From: Actinophytocola sp050699935
GTDB lineage: Bacteria; Actinomycetota; Actinomycetes; Mycobacteriales; Pseudonocardiaceae
Reading direction: 5' to 3'
DNA: 64,000 nucleotides
Assembly: GCF_050699935.1 (NCBI RefSeq)
Contig: NZ_JBOHGB010000007.1
Span: 54,643-118,642 of the forward strand
Position 1 is the first letter of the stretch. Every line of letters begins with the position of its first letter. A program made the translations under genes and the position numbers. The notes below the pieces were generated by a model. The model saw nothing but the letters and a program-made list of their open reading frames with translations, was not told the origin of the DNA and made no database searches. Shown piece by piece: positions 52,475 to 61,813 of this stretch.

Positions 52475-53242
52475 ATGCGCGACGTTCCCGGCCTGCGCCC
52501 GCTGACCGCCCGGTCGGCCGTGCTCAGCACGCTGCTCGGCGCACACCCGCCGCGGCTGGCGGCCCGCGGCCTGGTGAAGGTCGGCGAGCTGTTCGGCATC
52601 GCCGAGGGCACGATCCGGGTGGCGCTGTCCCGGATGGTCGCGGCCGGCGACCTCGTGCAGACCGACGGCGACTACGCGCTCACGTCCCGGCTGAGCCGGC
52701 GCCAGGCGCGCCAGGATCACAGCCGCGCGCCCGAGATCCGCCCGTGGTCCGGCGAGTGGGAGATCGCCGTGGTCACGGCGGACCGCCGGCCGCCGGCCGA
52801 GCGCACGGCGTTCCGCCAGGCGATGGCCGAGCTGCGCCTGGCCGAGCTGCGTGAGGGCACCTGGCTGCGCCCGGCGAACCTCACCCGCCCGCTGTCGGGC
52901 CTCGACGGCACGGACTGCGTGGTGCTGCTCGGCCGTCCGGCGGAGTCCCACAGCGACCCCGGAGCCCTGGCGGTGGCGCTGTGGGACCTGGACGGCTGGG
53001 CAACCCGGGCCCGGCTGCTGCACGCCGCCCTCGACGAGGCCGAGGCCCTGCCGGAGAGGTTCATCCTCGCGGCGGCCGTCCTGCGGCACTTCGTCGCCGA
53101 CCCGCTCCTGCCACCGGAACTGCTCCCGCCGGACTGGCCCGGCGACGCGCTGCGTGCCCGCTACGACGACTTCGACGCCACGTTCCAGTCCGTGCTGCGA
53201 GCCCATCTCGGCATCGAGCGATCACTGGATATCGGTCACTGA
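52475..53242 (+). CDS. PaaX-family transcriptional regulator
   Basis: 255 aa from the ATG at 52475 after AAGGAAC. N-terminal winged helix (RSAVLSTLLGAHPPRLAARG, ELFGIAEGTIRVALSRMVAA), then a central PaaX domain (RPWSGEWEIAVVTADRRPPA) and C-terminal domain (FILAAAVLRHFVADPLLPPE, LLPPDWPGDALRARYDDF). PaaX represses phenylacetate catabolism and releases DNA on binding phenylacetyl-CoA; relatives respond to other CoA esters. It is divergent from the acyl-CoA dehydrogenase/hydratase operon with a 53-base gap, so it probably regulates that operon and itself through that short region. Confidence 0.9.
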   Translation: MRDVPGLRPLTARSAVLSTLLGAHPPRLAARGLVKVGELFGIAEGTIRVALSRMVAAGDLVQTDGDYALTSRLSRRQARQDHSRAPEIRPWSGEWEIAVVTADRRPPAERTAFRQAMAELRLAELREGTWLRPANLTRPLSGLDGTDCVVLLGRPAESHSDPGALAVALWDLDGWATRARLLHAALDEAEALPERFILAAAVLRHFVADPLLPPELLPPDWPGDALRARYDDFDATFQSVLRAHLGIERSLDIGH

Positions 53243-53281
53243 GTGTGTGCTGTCGCAGCCCAGGTGGGTAACACTGGGTAG

Positions 53282-56200
53282 ATGACCGGGTGGCAGTTCT
53301 GGGTTGACCGCGGCGGCACGTTCACCGACATCGTTGCGCTCGACCCAGACGGAGCACTCACGACCCACAAGCTGCTCTCCGACAACCCGGCCCGCTACGC
53401 CGACGCCGCGGTCGCCGGCATCCGCGCGCTCCTGCGCCTCGGACCCGACGACGACATGCCCGCGCACAGCGGCGCCGTCAGCGGCAAAGTCACTGTCGAC
53501 CAGGTCCGCATGGGCACCACCGTCGCCACGAACGCGCTGCTCACCCGCGGCGGCGAGCGCACCGCGCTGGTGATCACCAAGGGCTTCCGCGACGCGCTGC
53601 GCATCGCCTACCAGAACCGGCCCAAGATCTTCGCGCGGCACATCGAGCTGCCCGAGCTGCTCTACGAGCGGGTCATCGAGGTCGACGAGCGCATCCAGGC
53701 CGACGGCACCGTCATCCGCCCGCCGGACCTCGACGCGCTGCGCACCGAGCTGAGACAGGCACGCGACGACGGCATCGACGCGCTCGCCGTCGTCTGCCTG
53801 CACAGCCACCTCCACCCCGCGCACGAGGAGGCGATCGGCAAGCTCGCCGAGGAGCTCGGCTTCGGCCAGATCTCGCTGTCCAGCGAGGTGAGCCCGCTGA
53901 TGAAGCTGATCCCGCGCGGCGACACCACCGTCGTCGACGCGTACCTCTCCCCCGGGCTGCGCCGCTACGTCGACGCGGTGGCGGACCAGCTCGCGGGCGT
54001 GCGGCTGATGTTCATGCAGTCCAACGGCGGGCTCGCCGAGGCCGGTCACTTCCGGGGCAAGGACGCGATCCTGTCCGGGCCTGCGGGCGGGATCGTCGGC
54101 ATGGCGCGGATGTCCCAGCTCGCCGGGTTCGACAAGGTCATCGGCTTCGACATGGGCGGCACGTCGACCGACGTGTCCCACTTCGCGGGCGACTACGAGC
54201 GCGTCTTCCACACGCAGGTCGCCGGGGTCCGGCTGCGTGCGCCGATGCTCGCGATCCACACGGTCGCCGCCGGCGGCGGATCGATCCTGCACTTCGACGG
54301 CAGCCGCTACCGCGTCGGCCCGGACTCCGCGGGCGCGAGCCCGGGCCCGGCCTGCTACCGCGGCGGCGGCCCGCTGACCGTCACCGACGCCAACGTCATG
54401 CTCGGCCGCATCCAGCCCGCGCACTTCCCGCACGTGTTCGGCCCGGACGGCGACGAGCCGCTCGACGCGGAGATCGTCCGCGCGAAGTTCGCCGAGCTGA
54501 CCGGCGAGATCGCCAGGCACACCGGAACTGGGCGCACGCCCGAGCAGGTCGCGGAGGGCTTCCTGCGGATCGCCGTCGCCAACATGGCGAACGCGGTCAA
54601 GCGGATCTCCGTCGAGAAGGGCCACGACGTCACCGAGTACGTGCTGACGACGTTCGGCGGCGCGGGTGGCCAGCACGCGTGCGCGGTCGCCGACTCGCTC
54701 GGCATCCGGACCGTGCTCGTGCCGCCGATGGCCGGCGTGCTGTCCGCGCTGGGCATCGGTCTGGCGAACACGACGGCGATGCGCGAGCAGTCCGTGGTCG
54801 CCCCGCTGGACGCGGGCACGATGCCCCGGCTGCGCGAGGTCGCCGACGAGCTGGCCGCGACCACGACCGCCGAGCTGCACGACGAGGGCGTGCCGGCCGA
54901 CCGCATCCGGGTCACCCGCCGCGCGCACCTACGCTACGACGGCACCGACACCACCGTGCAGGTCGAGCTGAGCTCACCGGCGGACATGACGGCCGAGTTC
55001 GAGAGCGGCTACCGGCGGACGTACTCGTTCCTCATGGACCGCCCGCTGATCGTCGAGGCGGTGTCGGTCGAGGCGACCGGCCTGACCGAGCAGCCGGACC
55101 TCTCGCACGCCGCGATCGCGGGCGAGCCCGCCGAACCGGGCACGGTGTCGCTCTACACCGCGGGCGGCTGGCGGGACGCGCCGCTGCACCAACGGGAACG
55201 CATGCGCCCCGGCGAGTCGGTCACCGGCCCGGCGATCATCGCCGAGGCGAACGCGACCACGGTGGTCGAGCCGGGCTGGCGCGCCTCGCTGACCGAGTCG
55301 GGGCACCTGCTCGTGGCCCGCGAGGCGACCGTCGCCGATGAGTCCGATGTGGATGCTTCGCGGGCGGACCCGGTGCTGCTGGAGATCTTCAACAACCTGT
55401 TCATGTCGATCGCCGAGCAGATGGGTACCGCGCTCGAGTCGACGGCGCAGTCGGTCAACATCCGCGAGCGGCTGGACTTCTCGTGCGCGCTGTTCGACGC
55501 CGAGGGCAACCTGATCGCGAACGCGCCACACATTCCGGTCCACTTGGGATCGATGGGCACGAGTGTGCAGGAGGTCATCCGGCGCGCGGGCGGCGAGATG
55601 CGGCCGGGCAGCGTGTACGCGGTGAACGACCCGTACCACGGCGGCACGCACCTGCCGGACGTCACGGTCGTGACTCCGGTGTTCTCCGGCGAGGATCTGC
55701 TGTTCTTCGTCGCGTCACGCGGTCACCACGCGGAGATCGGCGGCATCACGCCGGGCTCGATGCCGGCCACGAGCCGCGAGGTGCACGAGGAGGGCGTGCT
55801 GTTCGACAACTGGCTGCTGGTCGAGGACGACCGGCTGCGCGACGAGGAGACGCTCGCGCTGCTGTCGTCCGCGCGGTATCCCTCCCGCGACCCGCAGACG
55901 AACCTCACCGACCTGCGGGCCAAGATCGCCGCGAACACCAAGGGCGTGGCGGAGGTCGGCAAGATGATCGACCACTTCGGACTGGACGTGGTGCGCGCGT
56001 ACATGCGCCACGTGCAGGACAACGCCGAGGAGGCGGTCCGGCGGGTCATCGACGCCCTCGCCACGTCCCAGGCGGCCGGCGAGTACCGCTACGAGCTGGA
56101 CTCGGGCTCGGTGATCGCCGTGCGCATCACGGTCGACCGGGCCGACCGCTCCGCGGTCATCGACTTCACCGGCACGTCCCCGCAGCTGGGCACGAACTTC

Positions 56201-56899
56201 AACGCCCCGTCCTCCGTCGCGACCGCGGCCGTGCTGTACGTGTTCCGCACGCTCGTGGCCGACGAGATCCCCCTCAACGACGGCTGCTTGCGTCCACTTC
56301 GGATAGTCATCCCGCCCGGCTCGATGCTGGCGCCGACCTACCCGGCGGCCGTGGTGGCGGGGAACGTGGAGACGTCGCAGGCGATCACGGGCGCGCTCTA
56401 CGCCGCGCTGGGCGCGCAGGCGGAAGGCTCGGGCACCATGAACAACGTGACGTTCGGGAACGAGCGCCTCCAGTACTACGAGACGGTGGGCTCGGGCTCG
56501 GGGGCCGGTGACGGTTTCCCCGGGGCGTCGGTGGTGCAGACCCATATGACGAACTCGCGGCTGACCGATCCGGAGGTGCTGGAATGGCGCTTCCCGGTGT
56601 TCCTCGACGAGTTCGCCGTGCGTCGGGGCAGCGGCGGCGCGGGCCGGTGGCGGGGTGGTGACGGCGCGGTGCGCAGGATCCGCTTCCGCGAGCCGATGAC
56701 GGTGTCGACGTTGACCGGGCACCGCCGCGTGCCGCCGTACGGCATGGCGGGCGGCGAGCCCGGCGCCCTGGGCCGGAACCGGATCCTCCGCGCGAACGGC
56801 GAGGTGCGTGAGCTGTCCGGCTGCGACAGCGCCGACCTCGAGCCGGGCGACACCCTGGAGATCCGGACCCCGGGCGGCGGCGGCTACGGCGAGCGGTGA
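53282..56899 (+). CDS. 5-Oxoprolinase / N-methylhydantoinase, fused A and B subunits
   Basis: 1205 aa. HyuA part (residues ~1-680): nucleotide-binding WVDRGGTFTDIVALDPDG, GTTVATNALLTRGGERTALV, FMQSNGGLAEAG and FDMGGTSTDVSHF. HyuB part (~690-1205): NNLFMSIAEQMGTALESTAQ, RLDFSCALFDAEGNLIANAP, HIPVHLGSMG, GAGDGFPGASVVQTHMTNSR and the glycine-rich end TPGGGGYGE. The fused form equals eukaryotic-type 5-oxoprolinase, which hydrolyses 5-oxoproline to glutamate with ATP. Hydantoinases acting on related rings cannot be excluded. The start is ATG 53282, with TAACAC upstream but no clear ribosome-binding site, so it may be leaderless. Confidence 0.92.
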   Translation: MTGWQFWVDRGGTFTDIVALDPDGALTTHKLLSDNPARYADAAVAGIRALLRLGPDDDMPAHSGAVSGKVTVDQVRMGTTVATNALLTRGGERTALVITKGFRDALRIAYQNRPKIFARHIELPELLYERVIEVDERIQADGTVIRPPDLDALRTELRQARDDGIDALAVVCLHSHLHPAHEEAIGKLAEELGFGQISLSSEVSPLMKLIPRGDTTVVDAYLSPGLRRYVDAVADQLAGVRLMFMQSNGGLAEAGHFRGKDAILSGPAGGIVGMARMSQLAGFDKVIGFDMGGTSTDVSHFAGDYERVFHTQVAGVRLRAPMLAIHTVAAGGGSILHFDGSRYRVGPDSAGASPGPACYRGGGPLTVTDANVMLGRIQPAHFPHVFGPDGDEPLDAEIVRAKFAELTGEIARHTGTGRTPEQVAEGFLRIAVANMANAVKRISVEKGHDVTEYVLTTFGGAGGQHACAVADSLGIRTVLVPPMAGVLSALGIGLANTTAMREQSVVAPLDAGTMPRLREVADELAATTTAELHDEGVPADRIRVTRRAHLRYDGTDTTVQVELSSPADMTAEFESGYRRTYSFLMDRPLIVEAVSVEATGLTEQPDLSHAAIAGEPAEPGTVSLYTAGGWRDAPLHQRERMRPGESVTGPAIIAEANATTVVEPGWRASLTESGHLLVAREATVADESDVDASRADPVLLEIFNNLFMSIAEQMGTALESTAQSVNIRERLDFSCALFDAEGNLIANAPHIPVHLGSMGTSVQEVIRRAGGEMRPGSVYAVNDPYHGGTHLPDVTVVTPVFSGEDLLFFVASRGHHAEIGGITPGSMPATSREVHEEGVLFDNWLLVEDDRLRDEETLALLSSARYPSRDPQTNLTDLRAKIAANTKGVAEVGKMIDHFGLDVVRAYMRHVQDNAEEAVRRVIDALATSQAAGEYRYELDSGSVIAVRITVDRADRSAVIDFTGTSPQLGTNFNAPSSVATAAVLYVFRTLVADEIPLNDGCLRPLRIVIPPGSMLAPTYPAAVVAGNVETSQAITGALYAALGAQAEGSGTMNNVTFGNERLQYYETVGSGSGAGDGFPGASVVQTHMTNSRLTDPEVLEWRFPVFLDEFAVRRGSGGAGRWRGGDGAVRRIRFREPMTVSTLTGHRRVPPYGMAGGEPGALGRNRILRANGEVRELSGCDSADLEPGDTLEIRTPGGGGYGER

Positions 56900-57054
56900 A
56901 CGACGCGTCCCGACGATCGTCTGGTCTGTCCCGCTAGGGCCAGTGGACGTATCCGATCCGGCGGCACCCGTGTGGTGCCGCCGGGTCGGTCCACTACCTG
57001 ACAGTCTCATTACGAGGATCGGGCGGGGTGCGTACAGGGCGGCCCCGGGTTGGG

Positions 57055-57070
57055 TAGCGTGCCCCCTGTG
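57055..57070 (+). promoter_or_regulatory. Putative -10 element, leaderless HAD/GH65 operon
   Basis: TAGCGT (57055-57060) fits TANNNT and precedes the GTG start at 57068 by seven bases; no ribosome-binding site is present. Confidence 0.35.
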
Positions 57071-57799
57071 ATCGGCCTTCCAGACCACGTGACCGCCTGC
57101 CTGTTCGACCTCGACGGTGTGCTCACCGGCACCGCCGAGCTGCATCGCGCCGCCTGGAAGGAAACCTTCGACTCGCTGTTGCGGGCACGGGACGGCGCCG
57201 CGTACGAGCCCTTCACCGAGGCGGACTACAACAACTACGTCGACGGCCGGCCGCGGTTCGACGGGGTGCGCGCGTTCCTCGCCTCGCGGGACATCACCCT
57301 GCCCGAGGGAGCGCCGGACGCTCCGACCTCCGACGACACGGTGCACGGCGTGGGCAACCGGAAGAACGTGCGCGTCCAGCAGATCATCGCCGAGCGCGGC
57401 GTCAACCCCTACCCCGGCTCGGTGCGCTACCTCCAGGCCGCGAAGGCGGCCGGCATCAGGATCGGCGTCGTCACCTCCTCGGCCAACGGCGAGGCCGTGC
57501 TCGAGGCGGCCGGCCTGTCCGGGTACGTCGAGGCGCGGATCGACGGCGTCGTGATCGCCGAACGCGCGCTGAAGGGCAAACCCGCGCCCGACTCGTTCCT
57601 CGCCGGCGCCGAGGCGCTCGGCGTCGACCGGACCGCGTCCGCGGTGTTCGAGGACGCGCTCTCCGGCGTGCAGGCCGGCCGAACCGGCGGCTTCGGCTAC
57701 ATCGTCGGCGTCGACCGGGTCGGGCAGGCCGACGCGCTGAGCGCCCACGGCGCGGACATCGTCGTCACCGACCTCGCCGAGCTGCTGGACGAGTCATGA
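57068..57799 (+). CDS. HAD-family beta-phosphoglucomutase-like hydrolase
   Basis: 243 aa from GTG 57068 (GTG 57059 is also in frame). HAD motif I ACLFDLDGVLTGT with the nucleophile and acid Asp, the cap domain RAAWKETFDSLLRARDGAAY, motif II VVTSSANG, motif III ALKGKPAPDSFL and motif IV VFEDALSGVQAGR. It belongs to the beta-phosphoglucomutase subfamily, enzymes that interconvert beta-glucose-1-phosphate and glucose-6-phosphate. It overlaps the GH65 gene by four bases (ATGA), and GH65 phosphorolysis releases beta-glucose-1-phosphate, so the two steps form one path from a disaccharide to glucose-6-phosphate. The same pair exists in Mycobacterium. Confidence 0.9.
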   Translation: MIGLPDHVTACLFDLDGVLTGTAELHRAAWKETFDSLLRARDGAAYEPFTEADYNNYVDGRPRFDGVRAFLASRDITLPEGAPDAPTSDDTVHGVGNRKNVRVQQIIAERGVNPYPGSVRYLQAAKAAGIRIGVVTSSANGEAVLEAAGLSGYVEARIDGVVIAERALKGKPAPDSFLAGAEALGVDRTASAVFEDALSGVQAGRTGGFGYIVGVDRVGQADALSAHGADIVVTDLAELLDES

Positions 57800-60138
57800 A
57801 CAACCACGGCTTCCAGGTCTCCCCCTGGGAACTGCGCTGGAACACCCTCGACCTCGACGCGCTCGAGAAGACCGAGGCGATCTTCGCGCTCTCCAACGGC
57901 CACATCGGGCTGCGCGGCACCTTCGAGGAGGGTGAGCCGCGCGGCCTGCCCGGCACCTACCTCAACGGCTTCTACGAGCAGCACCCACTCCCCTACGCCG
58001 AGGCCGGCTACGGCTACCCCGAGGACGGCCAGACGATCGTCAACGTCACCGACGGCAAGATCGTCCGGCTGCTCGTCCAGGACGAGCCCCTCGACATGCG
58101 TTACGGCCGCGCGGTCGAGCACCACCGCGTGCTCGACTTCCGCTCCGGCACGCTGCGCCGCGACACCGTCTGGGAGTCGCCGACCGGCCGCCGGGTCCGG
58201 GTGCGCACCGAGCGGCTGGTCTCCTTCACCCAGCGTGCGGTCGCCGCGATCCGCTACGAGGTCGAGCCCATGGACGGCGGCGTGCAGCTGGTCGTCCAGT
58301 CGGACCTGCTCGCCAACGAGCCGATCGAGTCCAAGAGCAAGGACCCCCGCGTGGCCGCTACGCTGTCCTCGCCGCTGGTCGCCGAGGACGCCGTGGCGAA
58401 GGACTACCGCGCGGTGCTCGTCCACCGCACCAGGAGGTCCCACCTGCGGCTGGCCGCCGCGATGGACCACGAACTCGAGACCGACGACGGGCTGCGCTGC
58501 GACATCCACGCCGAGGAGGACCTCGCCCGGCTCACCGCCGCGGTCGACGTGCCGGCCGGCTCGAAGCTGTGCCTCACCAAGTACCTCGGCTACGGCTGGT
58601 CGGCCCGCCGGTCCGCGCCCGCGCTGCGCGCTCAGGTCGACGCGGCACTGTCCGGCGCGCTGCAGACCGGCTGGGCGGGCCTGCTCACCGAGCAGCGGCG
58701 CTACCTCGATGACTTCTGGGCCAACGCGGACGTCGAGATCACCGGCGACGACGAGCTGCAGCAGGCGGTCCGCTTCGCGCTGTTCCACGTCCTGCAGGCC
58801 GGGGCCCGCGGCGAGAGCCGGGCGATCGCCGCGAAGGGCCTCACCGGCCCCGGCTACGACGGACACTCCTTCTGGGACACCGAGACCTACGTGCTGCCTG
58901 TGCTCACCTACACCGTGCCCGAGTCCGCCCGCGACGCGCTCCGCTGGCGACACTCCACATTGGACAAAGCGCGCGAGCGGGCGGACGCGCTCGGCCTCGA
59001 CGGCGCCGCCTTCCCCTGGCGGTCCATCAACGGTGCCGAGTGCTCGGCGTACTGGCCGGCGGGCACGGCCGCGTTCCACGTCTCCGCCGACGTCGCCGAC
59101 GCCACGGTCCGCTACCTCGCCGCCACCGAGGACACCGAGTTCGAGCACGACCACGCCGTCGAGCTCCTCGTCGAGACCGCGCGGCTGTGGACCTCGCTCG
59201 GCCACCACGACGTGCACGGCGGCTTCCGGATCGACGGCGTCACCGGTCCGGACGAGTACACCGCCGTGGTGGACAACAACGTGTACACGAACCTGATGGC
59301 CCAACGGAACCTGCGCGAGGCGAGCGACATCTGCGCGCGCCAGCCCGAGGCGGCGGCCATGCTCGGCGTCACCGAGGACGAGACGAAGGCCTGGCGGAAC
59401 GCGGCGGACAACATGGTCCTGCCCTACGACGACGTGCTCGAGGTGCACCCGCAGTCGGAGCGGTTCACCGAGCATGCCGAGTGGGACTTCGAGAACACGC
59501 CGAACGAGCACTACCCGCTGCTGCTGAACTACCCGTACTTCGACCTGTACCGCAAGCAGGTGGTCAAGCAGGCGGACCTGGTCATGGCGATGTACCTGCG
59601 CGGTGACGCGTTCACCGCCGAGCAGAAGGCACGCAACGTCGCCTACTACGAGCCGCGCACCGTGCGGGACTCCTCGCTGTCCGCGTGCCCGCAGGCGGTG
59701 CTCGCCGCGGAGGTCGGCCATCTCGACCTCGCGCTCGACTACTTCGCCGAGGCGGCGCTGACCGACCTGCACGACCTGCACCACAACGTGCGCAACGGCC
59801 TGCACATCGCCTCGCTGGCCGGTGCGTGGGTGGTCGCCGTCGCCGGGTTCGGCGGGATGCGCGACCACGACCGCTCGCTCGGCTTCGCCCCACGGCTGCC
59901 CCGGGCGATCACCCGACTGGCTTTCCGGATGACCTACCGGGGCAGCCGCTTCGCTGTGGAGATCCGTCCAGACGAAGCGACGTACGAGCTGCTGGAGGGG
60001 CCGGAGCTGTCCGTGACCCACCACGGCGAGGACCTCACGATCAGCGCCGTGCCGGTGCGCCGGCCGATGCCGCCGGCTCCACGGCGCCCCATACCGGCAC
60101 AGCCGGTCGGCCGGACGCCGCGTCGCCGGACGCGCTAG
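57796..60138 (+). CDS. Glycoside hydrolase family 65 phosphorylase (trehalose/maltose type)
   Basis: 780 aa. N-terminal beta-sandwich (ALSNGHIGLRGTFEEGEPRG, YLNGFYEQHPLPYAEAGYGY), then the (alpha/alpha)6 barrel with KGLTGPGYDGHSFWDTETYV, FPWRSINGAECS and the catalytic acid Glu487 in VTGPDEYTAVVDNNVYTN, then the C-terminal beta domain (GSRFAVEIRPDEATYELLEG). The phosphate-binding part (VRDSSLSACPQAVLAAEVG) is present, pointing to phosphorolysis rather than hydrolysis. The disaccharide could be trehalose, maltose or kojibiose. Its stop codon overlaps that of the convergent RHH gene: both TAGs lie within one CTAG (60135-60138). Confidence 0.92.
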   Translation: MNNHGFQVSPWELRWNTLDLDALEKTEAIFALSNGHIGLRGTFEEGEPRGLPGTYLNGFYEQHPLPYAEAGYGYPEDGQTIVNVTDGKIVRLLVQDEPLDMRYGRAVEHHRVLDFRSGTLRRDTVWESPTGRRVRVRTERLVSFTQRAVAAIRYEVEPMDGGVQLVVQSDLLANEPIESKSKDPRVAATLSSPLVAEDAVAKDYRAVLVHRTRRSHLRLAAAMDHELETDDGLRCDIHAEEDLARLTAAVDVPAGSKLCLTKYLGYGWSARRSAPALRAQVDAALSGALQTGWAGLLTEQRRYLDDFWANADVEITGDDELQQAVRFALFHVLQAGARGESRAIAAKGLTGPGYDGHSFWDTETYVLPVLTYTVPESARDALRWRHSTLDKARERADALGLDGAAFPWRSINGAECSAYWPAGTAAFHVSADVADATVRYLAATEDTEFEHDHAVELLVETARLWTSLGHHDVHGGFRIDGVTGPDEYTAVVDNNVYTNLMAQRNLREASDICARQPEAAAMLGVTEDETKAWRNAADNMVLPYDDVLEVHPQSERFTEHAEWDFENTPNEHYPLLLNYPYFDLYRKQVVKQADLVMAMYLRGDAFTAEQKARNVAYYEPRTVRDSSLSACPQAVLAAEVGHLDLALDYFAEAALTDLHDLHHNVRNGLHIASLAGAWVVAVAGFGGMRDHDRSLGFAPRLPRAITRLAFRMTYRGSRFAVEIRPDEATYELLEGPELSVTHHGEDLTISAVPVRRPMPPAPRRPIPAQPVGRTPRRRTR

Positions 60139-60416
60139 AGCAGGACGACCTCACGGGTGCCGTCCGGTCCGGTGACCGTCAACTGCTCACCACCTTCCCT
60201 GATGGCGCGGTAGACGAAGTCGCCGTAGCCGACGAGGCGCCGTAGCGCCTCGGTGAGCGTGACGCCCTCACCTTTGATCACGTTCTCCAGCGCGCGGACC
60301 ATGTCCGGCGAGATGGCCACGTTGATCCGCTTCGGTTCGGTGCGGGGGCGGCTCTCATGAGCGGCTTCGACGTCCGGGCGGTTACCCGACATGACCACAT
60401 CCTGATCTGTGCGCAT
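60135..60416 (-). CDS. Ribbon-helix-helix-like regulator, copy A
   Basis: 93 aa from the ATG at 60416 after AGGAAG (an ATG at 60392 is also possible). KRINVAISPDMVRALENVIK, then GEGVTLTEALRRLVGYGDFV, fits a ribbon-helix-helix (CopG/MetJ-type) DNA-binding domain: a short strand with alternating residues followed by two helices. The tail (GEQLTVTGPDGTREVVLL) is probably a beta hairpin. Copy B at 61814 is about 80% identical over the last 67 residues. It is divergent from a small 53-aa gene, just as copy B is divergent from a 67-aa relative. Confidence 0.75.
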   Translation of the reverse strand: MRTDQDVVMSGNRPDVEAAHESRPRTEPKRINVAISPDMVRALENVIKGEGVTLTEALRRLVGYGDFVYRAIREGGEQLTVTGPDGTREVVLL

Positions 60417-60516
60417 AGCGAGCACTTCCTGACGACTGATCGACCTGTTGTGATCCCGCCCCGGACAACGCCTCCGTATGGCCGTATGTCCGCCGCCACT
60501 AGGCAGCCGCCCCAAG

Positions 60517-60567
60517 TTTGGCACGCCAAATACATGGATGCAACACGTACTACCCACACGATAGTCG
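60517..60567 (-). promoter_or_regulatory. Upstream control region of RHH copy A, shared with copy B
   Basis: Contains the inverted repeat TTTGGC-AC-GCCAAA (60517-60530), ACGTGTTGCATC (minus strand, about 60547-60536) and CGACTATCGTGT (60567-60556). Similar boxes in the same order (CGATTACGTGT, GCGTGTTGCGTC, TGGC) lie at 61723-61759 before copy B. Confidence 0.45.
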
Positions 60568-60694
60568 TTGTTTATGTGGCATTCTGGAGTTACCCTGCTC
60601 TATAGAGTGACGTTCGCATGGCGAACACCCCGCTCCGGTCCCGCTTCCCGGCGGTGCCACGCATCGCCGGCCACACCTAAGGAACGGCGAAATC

Positions 60695-60856
60695 ATGCAG
60701 GACACCAGCCCGGCAGCGAGCCAGCGTCCCGAGCCGATCATCGGCCGTGACGCGGAAGGCGCGGCGCGGGTGGAGGTCACCTGGTTCGAGGACTGCGTGG
60801 ACCAGCCCGTCGACACGCCGCTCATCGCACTGCTCCCACTGCCGGATTCGTCATGA
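60695..60856 (+). CDS. Small acidic protein, copy A of a TWF..PVDTPL family
   Basis: 53 aa, ATG at 60695 after AAGGAACGG. The C-terminal half reads VTWFEDCVDQPVDTPLIALL followed by PLP. The 67-aa protein encoded at 61444-61647 ends with TWFDASECPVDTPLFLLIPV, so the two are paralogues with a TWF-x-x-C/S...PVDTPL core. No known family is recognised. It shares ATGA with the membrane-protein gene downstream. Confidence 0.6.
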   Translation: MQDTSPAASQRPEPIIGRDAEGAARVEVTWFEDCVDQPVDTPLIALLPLPDSS

Positions 60857-61320
60857 CCCCGGCCCCCGACCCGTCGAGGCTGCTGCGCCGGCTCCGGAAG
60901 CCGCCGCCGGGCGTGGTCGACGAGGACGGCACCTGGGTCGACCGGTCCGTGCCCGGCAACCGGGAGCTGATCGCGCGCGGGCGGGAGCTGGAACTGAAGG
61001 CACAGCAGGAGGAGATCGAGGCGAAGTCGGCGGCGCGGCACCACTATCTGCGGATGCAGAAGTGGGTGCTGCTGGGTGTGGGCTCCCTGATCCTGCTGAC
61101 GATCCTGGCGCTGGTGCTCGGGTTGTGGGTGCGCGCGATCAGCGCGGACTTCGCGACCGAGCTGGCGCGGATCATGCTGCCGCTCCTGCTGGGCGCGGCG
61201 GCGACGATCGTGGGCGCGTTCTTCGGTGTGGGCGCGAGCGTCAACCCGGGACGCGAGTTCGACACCAGGCGGTCACGCAGGCGTCGTCGTCGCCGCTCCG
61301 ACGACTCCGACCAGCCCTGA
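60853..61320 (+). CDS. Small membrane protein with two spans
   Basis: 155 aa. A charged N-terminal part with a possible coiled coil (RELIARGRELELKAQQEEIE) is followed by two membrane spans (KWVLLGVGSLILLTILALVL and RIMLPLLLGAAATIVGAFFG) and a very basic C-terminus (RRSRRRRRRRSDD). Function unknown. The start overlaps the small protein's stop (ATGA), so the pair is cotranscribed; copy B of the module has no such partner. It might be an anchor or target of the small protein. Confidence 0.65.
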   Translation: MTPAPDPSRLLRRLRKPPPGVVDEDGTWVDRSVPGNRELIARGRELELKAQQEEIEAKSAARHHYLRMQKWVLLGVGSLILLTILALVLGLWVRAISADFATELARIMLPLLLGAAATIVGAFFGVGASVNPGREFDTRRSRRRRRRRSDDSDQP

Positions 61321-61443
61321 CGCGCGGACGCCCTTCGCCACGACATCCGCGACGAGGACCGCTACTGCTCGTCGGTCCGTTCATGCCCACGCGCACGGCC
61401 CCACGGTCGAAGCGGGGTCCTCCGCACCACTCCGAGTTGGCTC

Positions 61444-61647
61444 CTAGCGCGGCACGGGGATGAGTAGGAAGAGCGGGGTGTCGACAGGACACTCCGAGGC
61501 GTCGAACCAGGTCTCGTCGATCGGGTCGATGCCGCTCCGCAGCAGCTGTCGTTTCGGCTTGCGGTCCGGGCACGGTTCGGCAAGGTCGCCGTGCACGCGC
61601 CAGGTCGTTGTGTGTTCGCGATATGGGGCGGAACTGGTGTCTGGCAT
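61444..61647 (-). CDS. Small protein, copy B of the TWF..PVDTPL family
   Basis: 67 aa from the ATG at 61647, 11 bases after AGGAGG. The N-terminal half (DTSSAPYREHTTTWRVHGDL) is unlike copy A; the C-terminal half IDETWFDASECPVDTPLFLL followed by IPVPR matches copy A (VTWFEDCVDQPVDTPLIALL, PLP). Divergent from RHH copy B across 166 bases. The repeated pairing supports both being real genes. Confidence 0.6.
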   Translation of the reverse strand: MPDTSSAPYREHTTTWRVHGDLAEPCPDRKPKRQLLRSGIDPIDETWFDASECPVDTPLFLLIPVPR

Positions 61648-61690
61648 GTGCGTGTCGCCCTCCTCGGCGCCAAGCTACGAGAATAACGCG

Positions 61691-61759
61691 GTGTCGACAC
61701 TGGTTCAACAGTCCGTAAGTGTCGATTACGTGTAGTTGGCGTGTTGCGTCTGTGCTGGC
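61691..61759 (+). promoter_or_regulatory. Control region between small protein B and RHH copy B
   Basis: Includes the perfect palindrome GTGTCGACAC (61691-61700) and the boxes CGATTACGTGT, GCGTGTTGCGTC and TGGC (61723-61759), which correspond in order to those upstream of RHH copy A. Confidence 0.45.
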
Positions 61760-61813
61760 ACCACACATACACTTAACCCGTTTGGCCCCTACCTACCATC
61801 ACGGGATGTGATC

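Noticed and set aside
53222..54928. A 568-codon minus-strand open frame over 5-oxoprolinase
   Set aside because: Antisense artefact; the plus strand encodes HyuA motifs throughout.
57697..60024. A 775-codon minus-strand open frame antisense to GH65
   Set aside because: Composition is the His/Arg/Val-rich pattern of an antisense frame in high-G+C DNA, and the plus-strand gene has full domain support.
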